A DNA stretch of 44,886 bases from Bacillota bacterium (GTDB lineage Bacteria > Bacillota > Clostridia > Oscillospirales > Acutalibacteraceae): NCBI GenBank assembly GCA_021769885.1, contig JAETSA010000022.1, positions 1 to 44,886 of the forward strand, read 5' to 3'. Positions 30,210 to 38,699 of the stretch are shown here, one piece after another (position 1 is the first letter of the stretch; the number at the start of each line of letters is the position of its first letter). The translations under genes were made by a program, and so were the position numbers. Below the pieces are notes generated by a model. That model was not told where the DNA came from. It searched no databases and was given only the letters and a program-made list of their open reading frames with translations.

Positions 30210-30701
30210 CTATTCCCCCGCACTTTGCATTTTCTTGGCGAAATCGGCGATGGCTTTGTTCTGCAGGGCGAAGGTGTGCAGGATGCCGCGCGAATGGTCG
30301 GCCTTGAGCACCATATTCGCGACGTATTTATCCCAACCGTGCAGTTTTTTGCGGTCCAGCTCCCCGCCGAGGGCGGCGGTTGCTGCAGCGACCTCTAAAA
30401 GCTGCGGCGGTACATTATTCTGAAAATAGGTCGGCGCATTTTCCGTAAAGCAACAGCACACAAAAAAGCCGAGCCGCTTTTCACGTAAGGCGGCAATGTC
30501 CCGAAGCAACAGCTTCCGCACACGGCGGTCAAAGGTGCCCATACGGATGTTACTGCCAATCAAAATGCAGTCATATGCGGCGATATCATATGTATCCCGC
30601 GCAATATCCTTTACATCGCAATCGGGAAAATATGCGGCGATACGCCGTGCCGCCTCGGCAGTCGAGCCGTGCCGCGTGGCATATAAAATCAATGTTTTCA
30701 T
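30210..30701 (-). CDS. Flavodoxin-domain protein (HemG-like)
   Basis: A 163-residue protein with a flavodoxin fold: MKTLILYATRHGSTAEAARRIA carries the FMN phosphate loop (TRHGSTA), and CILIGSNIRMGTF the isoalloxazine region. LGFFVCCCF and the C-terminal …FALQNKAIADFAKKM fit the menaquinone-dependent protoporphyrinogen dehydrogenase-like (HemG) family. No heme genes are near, so a generic electron carrier is as likely. The start at 30701 overlaps the phosphoesterase stop by four bases (ATGA), making it the last gene of a four-gene operon. Confidence 0.82.
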   Translation of the reverse strand: MKTLILYATRHGSTAEAARRIAAYFPDCDVKDIARDTYDIAAYDCILIGSNIRMGTFDRRVRKLLLRDIAALREKRLGFFVCCCFTENAPTYFQNNVPPQLLEVAAATAALGGELDRKKLHGWDKYVANMVLKADHSRGILHTFALQNKAIADFAKKMQSAGE

Positions 30702-32125
30702 ACCTGTTTCCTCGAAATTGTCCGTGTGTGATTGTCTGTTGCACCGCCCGTGCAAAGCGCCGTCATTAACGTGTGAAGCTCCGTGCAAAGTGTACAAAGC
30801 TTTTCGTCCCGCAGATGCATTGCCTTGCATATTTGTTCGGGGAGATTACCCGCCGCACGCAAAACATTTGTATAGGCGGGCAGGCGATTCGCCCCCGCAG
30901 GCACGCCCGACAGTGCCGCCAACAGCAAATCGTTTGCAATATCCGTCAGGGGCACATTTTGAAGCGCGCGCACCTCTGTTGCGTCAAAATCGGTCTGTAT
31001 CGGCAAAAGGCGCACGGCTTTATAAGCCTTGCCTACGGTACAGGTCAGAATTTTTCGCGCACCGAATTGCAAAAGTCCGCCGTAATTTTCCGCAAGCGTT
31101 TGCGCATCGGCAATGCCAAAGGACTCGAGCTTTTTCGCCATCGCGCGGCGGTCGCCGAAAGCAAGCGTATCCAAAACGCCGCCAATCAAATGCACCGCGT
31201 GTGCACGCAAAAATTTTTGTGCATCCACGGTTTTGCCGTTATATTGAAACTGCTCTAAATACTCTGTATGTATGTGAAATTCGTTCTCCGTAATTTCAAT
31301 TTGCACCATCGGTGCAGGATATCCGCACAGCGAACCGACGTTAATTTCAACCAATTCGTTGCCGGCAGGAGAAGTATAGCGGTCTATGCGCTGGATATGC
31401 GAATGCCCGACAAGCATCAGCCGCAATCCCGCGTCGCTCAGCTGTTCGAGCAGTTCTTCCCTGTCGCCGCAGCAACAGCCGTCGGTCACAAGCGGGGACA
31501 AATGCGGATACAACAAATGATGCTGCATACCGATAACCGTCTTGCCCGCTTCCGTTTCACGGCGAATGGTTTCGAGTATCCATTGGAGATGGTCGGGCTT
31601 GTAGCCCGCCTTTCCTTTGCCGTTTTGGTCGTCGTTGAGCGCAAGCAACACGACATCGTCTGCCAAATCTACAAGATACGAAGCCGTGCCGAGGTGCGTG
31701 ATGAATTGGTCACGCGCGGCGGCAGTTCCAAAATCGTCGTACAGTGCATACAGCTCTTCGTGGGATACGGTTTCGACATCGTTGTACACTTCGTCGCCTG
31801 CAAATCGGCGCGGATTTCGGTCACAGCACCAATCGTGCGTAGCCGTGGTTACAAAGATCCGTTTGTGCTTTTGCAATTCGTACAGCTTTTCACGCATTTT
31901 TTCGTGGCAAATCCGTTCGCCGTCATTGGTCAAATCCCCCGCAAGCAAAACCGCGTCACAATCGCTGTCGGCGATTTTTTTGAATGCGGCGGAAATAATC
32001 GCATTCGTTTCGGCAAGGCACTTTTGGTCGGACGCACTCCGAAGACGGTAAGCCTCGCCCGAAATTCCCAGCGAAGCGTCATAATAATGCGTATCGGCAA
32101 TCACACAAAGCTTTAACGGTCGCAT
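30698..32125 (-). CDS. Calcineurin-like metallophosphoesterase, 475 aa
   Basis: Metal-binding motifs in order: ADTHYYD (Asp11, His13), LLAGDLTNDG (Asp near 63), TATHDW in the GNHD position, GMQHHLLY, and VGHSHIQRI. The first ~270 residues are the phosphoesterase domain. The rest (helical, LRAHAVHLIGG…) is an extension not recognised. There is no signal peptide, so it acts in the cytoplasm on a phosphoester brought in or made inside. It is translationally coupled to the flavodoxin gene and lies 3 bases after the GPH-type transporter gene, so transported substrate and phosphoesterase may be linked. Confidence 0.85.
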   Translation of the reverse strand: MRPLKLCVIADTHYYDASLGISGEAYRLRSASDQKCLAETNAIISAAFKKIADSDCDAVLLAGDLTNDGERICHEKMREKLYELQKHKRIFVTTATHDWCCDRNPRRFAGDEVYNDVETVSHEELYALYDDFGTAAARDQFITHLGTASYLVDLADDVVLLALNDDQNGKGKAGYKPDHLQWILETIRRETEAGKTVIGMQHHLLYPHLSPLVTDGCCCGDREELLEQLSDAGLRLMLVGHSHIQRIDRYTSPAGNELVEINVGSLCGYPAPMVQIEITENEFHIHTEYLEQFQYNGKTVDAQKFLRAHAVHLIGGVLDTLAFGDRRAMAKKLESFGIADAQTLAENYGGLLQFGARKILTCTVGKAYKAVRLLPIQTDFDATEVRALQNVPLTDIANDLLLAALSGVPAGANRLPAYTNVLRAAGNLPEQICKAMHLRDEKLCTLCTELHTLMTALCTGGATDNHTRTISRKQV

Positions 32126-32128
32126 TGC

Positions 32129-33658
32129 TTATTCCTCAACTGCGGACTGCGCCGCCTTATTTTTTGCGTGGCGTGCATCCAGCTCTGCAATCATTTGACG
32201 GTGGCTCTTGCCCGAGATATTGTAGAACGCCATCGGAATAAGCATCAGCATATAGCCGAGTGCAGGCAACAGCGTGGTCATAAAGAACAGTGCCTGATTG
32301 GTCGCGGCATTTTGAATCAGCGAGCCTTCATCGTGCGCGATGTAGCCTGTGTATGCGAGCACGGCAAACGCGATTGACGAGGAAACCGAATTTTCGATTT
32401 TGCCCGTAAAGGACATAATCGAAAGCATAATGCCCTCTACGCGCGTACCGGTTTTCCATTCGATGTAGTCAACGGTTTCCGCTTCCATCTCTTTTTGCAT
32501 CAGATTTTTGCATTCCAGCGGAATGGTCGTAAGACCCGTAAACAGCACAATCATAATGCCGACAGGCAATGCAACCACTGTGCCCGGTTCTTTTTGCAGT
32601 AAGCCGTCATAGCAAATCAAGGCAAACAGCACGTGCAGTACGATTGCCGCCGCACAGCAGATGCGGTAGAATTTGCGCGGGTCGGCGCGCGTGCCGAGCT
32701 TTTCCATCAGCTTCGGTACGCCGATACCCGCCAGCAAAAATGCGGGGAAGGTAATGACATCAATAAATACATTGTACTTTGTGGTGAACATCAAATCCGC
32801 AACGAAATAAAACGAAATCTGATTGGTCACCTTGACAAGCAAGAAGAAAATGTTCGAAAGGAACAGCATCAACAGCGGGCGGTTGCGGAACAGCAGGGAA
32901 AAGCATTCCCTGACGGACGGCGCATCCTCGTGATGCACAGTACGCTCGCGGGTATTTTTATAGGTAATCCGTGTGAATCCGAGGATACCGATGGCAGATA
33001 CGACAGCACCTGTCAAATAGGCCTTGGAGGTATGCGTGTTGAAATAAGGGAGCCACCCCGCGCAGGCAACGAACAGCCCCGGCAATGCGCCCGAAATCGA
33101 GCGGACAATGGAACTGACGCCGTACAGCTTCGTACGTTCAATGCCGTTCGGCGTAATGGAAAAGGCAAGCGCACCCATCGGAATATCAAACGCGGTGTAG
33201 GTAACATCTAACCCGACAAACAAAATGACCGTCCACAAAATGCACGCCCAATCGGGTAAGTTCCCGGGAATGCCCAAAAAGAACAGGAGCATTACAGCGG
33301 CGACGAACCACGGTGCAATGCGTATGTAGGGGCGCATCTGCCCCTCTTTGGTTCTGGTTTTGTCTACGATAATACCCATAATCGGGTCGTTGATGGCATC
33401 GAAAATCCCGCAGAAGAAGCGAATTTTGGATGCAATGCCCATCGGTCCGCCCAAATCTTCCCGATTCTTAAACCGCACCAAAAGGATGTTGGTTAAAAAG
33501 TAGTTCAAATATTTTGAACCCGTCATAGAGGTGAACATCCCCTGCGCACCGCGTCCGAGCGCATAGGAAATATTTTCGCGCCAGGTAAGATAGGTTTCCT
33601 CGCCGACGTCTTTTTTTACAATTTTACTGTCTAAAAATTCCGTAATCTTATTTGCCAT
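32129..33658 (-). CDS. GPH-type (MFS) sugar:cation symporter, 509 aa
   Basis: Twelve predicted membrane segments with the glycoside-pentoside-hexuronide family motif: DAINDPIMGIIVDKTRTKEG near residues 90-110, matching 'D..NDP.MG...DrT.t..Gk.RP'. The second half has TVDYIEWKTGTRVEGIMLS, the family's 'YiEwKTG.R.eg' signature. It imports a sugar or glycoside with a cation. Substrate unknown. Between a 39-aa membrane peptide gene and the metallophosphoesterase gene. It is a paralogue of the protein at 38699-40153. Confidence 0.9.
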   Translation of the reverse strand: MANKITEFLDSKIVKKDVGEETYLTWRENISYALGRGAQGMFTSMTGSKYLNYFLTNILLVRFKNREDLGGPMGIASKIRFFCGIFDAINDPIMGIIVDKTRTKEGQMRPYIRIAPWFVAAVMLLFFLGIPGNLPDWACILWTVILFVGLDVTYTAFDIPMGALAFSITPNGIERTKLYGVSSIVRSISGALPGLFVACAGWLPYFNTHTSKAYLTGAVVSAIGILGFTRITYKNTRERTVHHEDAPSVRECFSLLFRNRPLLMLFLSNIFFLLVKVTNQISFYFVADLMFTTKYNVFIDVITFPAFLLAGIGVPKLMEKLGTRADPRKFYRICCAAAIVLHVLFALICYDGLLQKEPGTVVALPVGIMIVLFTGLTTIPLECKNLMQKEMEAETVDYIEWKTGTRVEGIMLSIMSFTGKIENSVSSSIAFAVLAYTGYIAHDEGSLIQNAATNQALFFMTTLLPALGYMLMLIPMAFYNISGKSHRQMIAELDARHAKNKAAQSAVEE

Positions 33659-33713
33659 GATCTTTCCCCTTTTTACATTTGTTTTTTCTCAGTACTTCAC
33701 GCAGTCCGAAAAA

Positions 33714-33833
33714 TCAACGGTTCTCCTGTTGCATTTCATCGCGCACGCGCAGTAGGTCGCGCATACAAAGCACCGTTGTGAAGAAGGAAACAAGCGCCGC
33801 CAGCACGGAGAATACCCGTTTTGCGTTCTTCAT
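33714..33833 (-). CDS. 39-aa single-span membrane peptide
   Basis: MKNAKRVFSVLAALVSFFTT begins one membrane segment (residues ~7-24), followed by a charged tail MRDLLRVRDEMQQENR. AAAGGAAG lies seven bases before the ATG. It sits 55 bases upstream of the GPH-type transporter gene and is first in that operon, after a promoter and TIR element. It may be a small transporter-associated subunit; this is inference from position. Confidence 0.55.
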   Translation of the reverse strand: MKNAKRVFSVLAALVSFFTTVLCMRDLLRVRDEMQQENR

Positions 33834-33859
33834 TTTTGACTTCCTTTCATCCGATTCCG

Positions 33860-34137
33860 TAAGCTGAGGGGAGTTGAATACAATATGCCGAAAGCTTGTT
33901 CTTGCGGCGAATTTTCACGTTTTCGCCGTTGGAAGGCGTCAGCCTTCCTGCCGCCTCAAACGCAAAAATTCATCCGCAACTCCTGCGTTTTCGGTGCTTC
34001 GCAGTTTAAAATAGTCATATTTTTGTTGAAACAAGGCATAAAATCGATGGCATACTGCCGTATGCCGAGATTTTTAACGCAGTTTCAGCGGAAATAGGGC
34101 ATTTTAAACCATATTGTGTTCAACTCCCCTCAGCTTA
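33860..34137 (-). mobile_element. MITE-like TIR element, copy C (complete)
   Basis: A 278-bp element with near-perfect ~28-bp terminal inverted repeats (AAGCTGAGGGGAGTTGAAYAC…) and TA at both ends. The interior matches copy A over its length. It lies between the TATGAT promoter at 34144-34149 and the 39-aa gene, in the same orientation relative to the gene as copy A has to tetR. A 70-codon frame (33885-34097) is present but encodes no recognisable protein. Confidence 0.85.
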
Positions 34138-34143
34138 AGTATT

Positions 34144-34172
34144 ATCATACCGCATTCTGCGCGATTTGACAA
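34144..34172 (-). promoter_or_regulatory. Promoter of transporter-phosphoesterase-flavodoxin operon
   Basis: Minus-strand TTGTCA (34172-34167), 17-base spacer, TATGAT (34149-34144). Transcription would start at the edge of TIR element copy C, which then becomes the 5' leader. Confidence 0.65.
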
Positions 34173-34178
34173 TACAGT

Positions 34179-34222
34179 AATTCACCCCGCGCAGCAAAAA
34201 GTCCGTGCGGGGTGAATTTTTT
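34179..34222. terminator. Hairpin downstream of GH38 gene
   Basis: AATTCACCCCGC and GCGGGGTGAATT pair around GCAGC/GTCCGT-containing loop. The T-run is good on the plus strand (TTTTTT) and weak on the minus strand, where it follows the GH38 gene. Likely terminator separating two leftward operons. Confidence 0.6.
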
Positions 34223-34254
34223 CGATGCAGAGTTTCTATAGACGTTCTAACGGC

Positions 34255-37200
34255 TTACAGTTTTTTTGCCGCTTCGCCGAACAGCCTGCTTTTTTCAAGC
34301 GCGGTAATCAGACCGTCCAAATGGCTGAGGCGGCTTTCACGCGCAGGACGGCGGTAATCGGACGGCTCTTTCTCGAGTCGGTCGCACAACGGCGCGAGCG
34401 CACCGCCGACGGCAGATTCTTTCAGCGCAGTCGCCGCGAATACAACGATGTCCGAATCTGTCGGCAGAACGAGCGTATTGTCCGCAACAGGAACCTCCAC
34501 GTAGAACAGATAGGTCTGCACGGCGATTTCATCGCCTGCCGCAGAATGCAAATGTGTAAATTCCTTGGCGAGCGTGCAGCGCTTCAAATAGCCTGTTTCG
34601 CCCGAAGCATATAAATCGCCTGCGCCCAAAGCCTCGTGAAAGTCGGGTACAAAAGCGGTTCGGATTTGCGTACCGCTTCGAAACGGCACTGTTTTGTCGC
34701 CTTTCAGCGAAGTCAGCAACAACGCGACGCGCTTGGTGCCCTGCGGCAAGTGGAGCGTCTGCCCGCCGCAGGTAACGGCATTTTCACGCGCACCTGACAG
34801 AGTGAACACTGTATTTTTACAGCGCACCTCGCTCGGGAACTGCTCCGCAGGCAAGGTGTAGCCCTTAAAAATACCGTTTTTCCGTCTCGAATTTTCGGAA
34901 GTCGCTTGGCAGTTATAAGGCATACGCACAGGTGTACCGTCCGTCTTCTCTGCCTGTGCACCCGCTTCCTTTAATTCCAAGCGGAAGGTCATCGGCGCAA
35001 ACGGCGCAATATCAAACACCAGCACGCCTTTTTTGACAACGGCTTTTTCGAGAATTTCCTCGGAAGCGTTGCAGACCCACGCGGCTTTTATACCGTCGCC
35101 GACTTGAAGTGCCACCTTTTTGTGCGCCGTTCCCGCACCCTCATTCACACGAATTACGAGATGCGCACCATCCTCGGACTGCTTCACGGCACGCACCAGT
35201 ACCGCAGGGTCAGACACGGAGGCGAAGGAATACGTGCTCGGCAAAATCCCCTTTTGCCCGAGCGGCACACGGAACGCGCGCAAAGGCTGATTGAAGCAAA
35301 TACCCGCCGCCTGTGTAGCCGTTAAATCGCCGCCCTCGTGGCTGAAAACGGCAAAGGCATACCGGTTTCGTCCCAAGTCCATACAGCTTTGCTGACTGTC
35401 TTTGCGGAAGTCGGCGCGCGGGGTGTGGATTCCCGTCAGGCGAATGGTGTCGGCAGTCGGATGATCCCAGCCGTATTTGCAGTCGCTTAAGACCGACACG
35501 CCGAAGGTCTCGCCGCTGATATCCGCCCAATTCTGCGCGGGGACTTCGTATAATTTTTCGGTATTTAAACCGCGCCGAATGAAGCCGAGCCCCAAATCGT
35601 AGGCGGCATTTTCATTTTGCACCGTAAAAGTAAACGGCGTTTTCAAAAGCGTGCGGGGACAGCGCCAGTCAATCTGATTTTCCACACGCACAACTGTTTC
35701 CCCGTAACCGAGCGAAATACGCTGACGGAACACGGAATCCCCCGCTGTGCGTTCGGTTTCGATGCACACGCGCGCCGCGCCGCATTCTGCGACAAGAAAA
35801 CGCGGATTCGAAGCATATGCCTGCGGCTCTGCCATCACCTCGGGATAATCCAGTTCCCAGGCGGGCCAATTGTGCGAGCCATTGTATTTATGCAATGCCA
35901 TCTGTATAGGCGCGGACAGCAATTCTTTGCCGAGTGTCTTGTCGAAAATCGAGCAAATGTCACCGTTGTCGTCTAATAAGACCTTGTATTTTTGATTCTC
36001 TAAGCTCTGCTGTGTGCAAACGAGCGGATTTTCGCCCGCATACGGCTTTGCCGCCGCTGTGATGCAATACACCGCCGCGCCGTTTGCAGGCACGGTTGCC
36101 GAGAACCAGATTTCGCCGTCCGAAATTTGGGACGGTACAGCCTCGCCCGCCGCGTTTTCGACACGCACGTACTGCACATTTTCAAAAGCAGGCAAAATGC
36201 ATCGGACAGCTTGAGTCCGTTCGAACTGCGTGGGGTTTGTAACCGCCACGGCGACACCGTCCGTAAACGGCACGGTCATTTGACCGACGACCTTGGACGC
36301 CGCCGTTTCATACAGCCACGACAACTGATTGAGCGACAGCGCGTAGTCGTTCCAGCTCCGTTTATAGGCGCGTTCGACCGAAGTGCCCGGCAAATCGTCG
36401 TGGAATTGATGCGCAATCACGCGCTTCCACGCGGTATCCAGTTCCGTTTTCGGATAATCCTGCGCGCCGAGATATGCGGCGGCGGCAGAAAAACGCTCCG
36501 CCGCGTCTGCCAACTGCTCGTTTTGCTTGTTCCACCGTTTACCGAGCGCACGAGATGTGTACCCGCCCACGCCGTGGTCGGTGGATACCAATTCATTGTT
36601 CCAAACAGGCAATTTTTCTTTCTGCGCGTCGGTCAAATCCGCATCCATAATCCGAAACACTTTATCTACGCTGACGATTTCCACATCTGTTTTGCTTTCG
36701 GCGTTTTTCTTCTTTTCCCGCACAACGGTTCGCACGGATTTTTCCTTCGGTGCGCCGCCGCGGTCGCCTGTGCCGTGCAACAAATAAGTCATCGGCAAAT
36801 CATATTTTTCAATATTGCTTTGCAGCTTGTTCGGTGCATTTTTGTGCTCACGCACAGAAGAGAGCGTCGCACTGTAGTCCTGCGCATCTAAGGATGCATA
36901 CACGCGGCTGCCGTCTACGCCCTGCCACAGCCCCAAATCGAACGGAATGCCGTAGGCGGAGCTCCACGTAAGCTTTTGTGTCGTAAAGCCCAAAAGCCCT
37001 GCGTGCTTGATAATGCTCGGCAGTGCATAGCCGAAGCCAAAGCAGTCGGGCAAATAAATATCGACGCTCGTTTTGCCGAATTTTTCCTGAAAATAGCGGT
37101 TGCCGTACAAAATATTGCGAAACAGCGCTTCCGGCGAGGGCACATTCACATCGCCGTTTTCATAAGCACTGCCCGTCACAAACCAACGCCCGTCCGCGAC

Positions 37201-37431
37201 GTGTTTTTTCAGCTTTTCGAACTTTTCGGGGTAATATTCCTCCATCAATTCATAGCGGTACGCGCCCTCAAAGCTGAACACGTAATCAGGGTACTTTTCG
37301 AACAGCTCGAAATTATCATCCAAAGTGGCGGGGATGTATTCGCGCACGGTGCGCTCAAAATCCCAATTCCACACGGTGTCCAGATGTGCGGTGGCGACTG
37401 TATAAATTGTCGGTTTTTTCTGTTTGTCCAT
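34255..37431 (-). CDS. GH38 alpha-mannosidase
   Basis: A 1058-residue glycoside hydrolase of family 38. The zinc-binding start is ATAHLDTVWNWD (His16, Asp18), the catalytic nucleophile is expected in LPDCFGFG (Asp129), and the further zinc histidine is in IAHQFHDDLPGTS (~360). The alpha-helical middle and long C-terminal beta-sandwich region give a length usual for the family. No signal peptide, so it is cytoplasmic and works on imported oligosaccharides, removing alpha-linked mannose. Last of an operon with a GPH-type symporter and an anchored metallophosphoesterase. Together these suggest import and breakdown of mannose-containing (possibly host N-glycan or phosphorylated) glycans. Confidence 0.93.
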   Translation of the reverse strand: MDKQKKPTIYTVATAHLDTVWNWDFERTVREYIPATLDDNFELFEKYPDYVFSFEGAYRYELMEEYYPEKFEKLKKHVADGRWFVTGSAYENGDVNVPSPEALFRNILYGNRYFQEKFGKTSVDIYLPDCFGFGYALPSIIKHAGLLGFTTQKLTWSSAYGIPFDLGLWQGVDGSRVYASLDAQDYSATLSSVREHKNAPNKLQSNIEKYDLPMTYLLHGTGDRGGAPKEKSVRTVVREKKKNAESKTDVEIVSVDKVFRIMDADLTDAQKEKLPVWNNELVSTDHGVGGYTSRALGKRWNKQNEQLADAAERFSAAAAYLGAQDYPKTELDTAWKRVIAHQFHDDLPGTSVERAYKRSWNDYALSLNQLSWLYETAASKVVGQMTVPFTDGVAVAVTNPTQFERTQAVRCILPAFENVQYVRVENAAGEAVPSQISDGEIWFSATVPANGAAVYCITAAAKPYAGENPLVCTQQSLENQKYKVLLDDNGDICSIFDKTLGKELLSAPIQMALHKYNGSHNWPAWELDYPEVMAEPQAYASNPRFLVAECGAARVCIETERTAGDSVFRQRISLGYGETVVRVENQIDWRCPRTLLKTPFTFTVQNENAAYDLGLGFIRRGLNTEKLYEVPAQNWADISGETFGVSVLSDCKYGWDHPTADTIRLTGIHTPRADFRKDSQQSCMDLGRNRYAFAVFSHEGGDLTATQAAGICFNQPLRAFRVPLGQKGILPSTYSFASVSDPAVLVRAVKQSEDGAHLVIRVNEGAGTAHKKVALQVGDGIKAAWVCNASEEILEKAVVKKGVLVFDIAPFAPMTFRLELKEAGAQAEKTDGTPVRMPYNCQATSENSRRKNGIFKGYTLPAEQFPSEVRCKNTVFTLSGARENAVTCGGQTLHLPQGTKRVALLLTSLKGDKTVPFRSGTQIRTAFVPDFHEALGAGDLYASGETGYLKRCTLAKEFTHLHSAAGDEIAVQTYLFYVEVPVADNTLVLPTDSDIVVFAATALKESAVGGALAPLCDRLEKEPSDYRRPARESRLSHLDGLITALEKSRLFGEAAKKL

Positions 37432-37451
37432 AAATACACGTTTCCTTTTGC

Positions 37452-38699
37452 TTATTTGTTTTTACGCTTTTTGAGATACTTTTTCAAGCAGATTCCGCCT
37501 GCCGTCAGCACCGCGATACCTGCGAGACCGCCGAAAAACGCCGGCAGGAAGTTGTTTTTGTATTCAATATAGCCGTGGTTCTTTTTATAAAGATTATACA
37601 CCTTTAACCCCGTCAGCTCGTCAAAGCTCAAAAGCTCCGAGTCGAATTTTGTGAGGTCGGCTTCGTCGAGCGTTATCGTGCGCACGCCGCGGTGATTGCC
37701 GTAGCTGTAAAACGTCGCCGCAGGGCAGGCAACCAAGTGAATCCCCTTGTATACGCCTGCGAAATCATTGACGTGATCGTGCCCGAAGAATGCCCCGATG
37801 ATGTCGCCTTGCGCGAGCCAGCTTTCGAACTGCCCGTGATTCGTATTCGGTGAACAGGGACCTTCGTTGAGCTCACCCTCGTAAACATATTCGGGATTGA
37901 CGGTAAACCACTTGTCGTGGAAACTGCTGTTGCCGCGCACCGCACCTTTTGTGCCGAATTTCACGGTGTTGAACATCTCGTAGGCTTCGGGCACAATGAT
38001 GTGCTGGAACAAAAGGGACGGCAAAGGCTCCCCGCCGTTTTCGGCTTTCAGCGCGTCGGAGGTTCTTTGATACCACGCGGTCTGATCCTCGTGCACATAG
38101 CCGTATCCGCCGCCCTCTTCCTCGGGAGCATACGGATTGGAATCCATAAACCAAAGGTTAAACACGGCTTTGTCGCCCGCGCTGTTTAAAATCGGCAGAT
38201 TATAATTGCCTACGCCCGTCAGCTCTTCACCCTCCACGGCAAGACAATTTTTATAAGTCCTGAAGCGTGCCAGAATGAACTCCTTGGCTTCCTCCTCGGT
38301 CATCCCGTTGGCTTCATCGCAAAGCCCCTCGTGGTCGTGGTTCCCGAACACCAGTGCAAACGGGATGCCGCGCTCGTCAATCGGCTTCGCAACCGCGTCG
38401 ATTGCCGCCTGCGTTTCTGCCTTATCTACACCTTTCCACCAGCCTGCGGTGTTGTCGCCTAAAAGCACAATAAAATCGGGCTGTGCGCGGTCGATTGCGG
38501 CGTTTACGAGCGCCGTGGTTTCTTTTTGGGGCGTGTTTGTATCCTGCACATCCGCCAAAACCAATATTTTGAATTTTCCGTTGTGAAACTGCAATTTTGC
38601 ATCCTCCGTGCTTCCTGCCGCACCCGTGCACACCGTGCCGAACAGCAAAATACAAATGAGCGCAAGACTACCGAATTTTTTCAGGATTTTTTGCACCAT
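37452..38699 (-). CDS. Surface-anchored metallophosphoesterase, 415 aa
   Basis: A signal peptide (SLALICILLFGTVCTGAAG, residues ~12-30) is followed by a calcineurin-type domain: LVLADVQDTN, VLLGDNTAGWW, VFGNHDHEG, and FFGHDHVND. A C-terminal membrane anchor (FFGGLAGIAVLTAGGICL) with a basic tail KKYLKKRKNK fixes it outside the cell. It removes phosphate from an external substrate, plausibly before uptake by the symporter encoded just upstream (TAATG overlap) and hydrolysis by GH38. Unlike the phosphoesterase at 30698-32125 it is extracellular. Confidence 0.88.
   Translation of the reverse strand: MVQKILKKFGSLALICILLFGTVCTGAAGSTEDAKLQFHNGKFKILVLADVQDTNTPQKETTALVNAAIDRAQPDFIVLLGDNTAGWWKGVDKAETQAAIDAVAKPIDERGIPFALVFGNHDHEGLCDEANGMTEEEAKEFILARFRTYKNCLAVEGEELTGVGNYNLPILNSAGDKAVFNLWFMDSNPYAPEEEGGGYGYVHEDQTAWYQRTSDALKAENGGEPLPSLLFQHIIVPEAYEMFNTVKFGTKGAVRGNSSFHDKWFTVNPEYVYEGELNEGPCSPNTNHGQFESWLAQGDIIGAFFGHDHVNDFAGVYKGIHLVACPAATFYSYGNHRGVRTITLDEADLTKFDSELLSFDELTGLKVYNLYKKNHGYIEYKNNFLPAFFGGLAGIAVLTAGGICLKKYLKKRKNK

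Noticed and set aside
33885-34097. 70-codon frame (MPKACSCGEFSRF…) repeated at 18441-18653 and 26408-26650
   Set aside because: It is contained in the TIR element copies, lacks a ribosome-binding site and is opposite or unrelated to gene direction; conservation is explained by copy identity.
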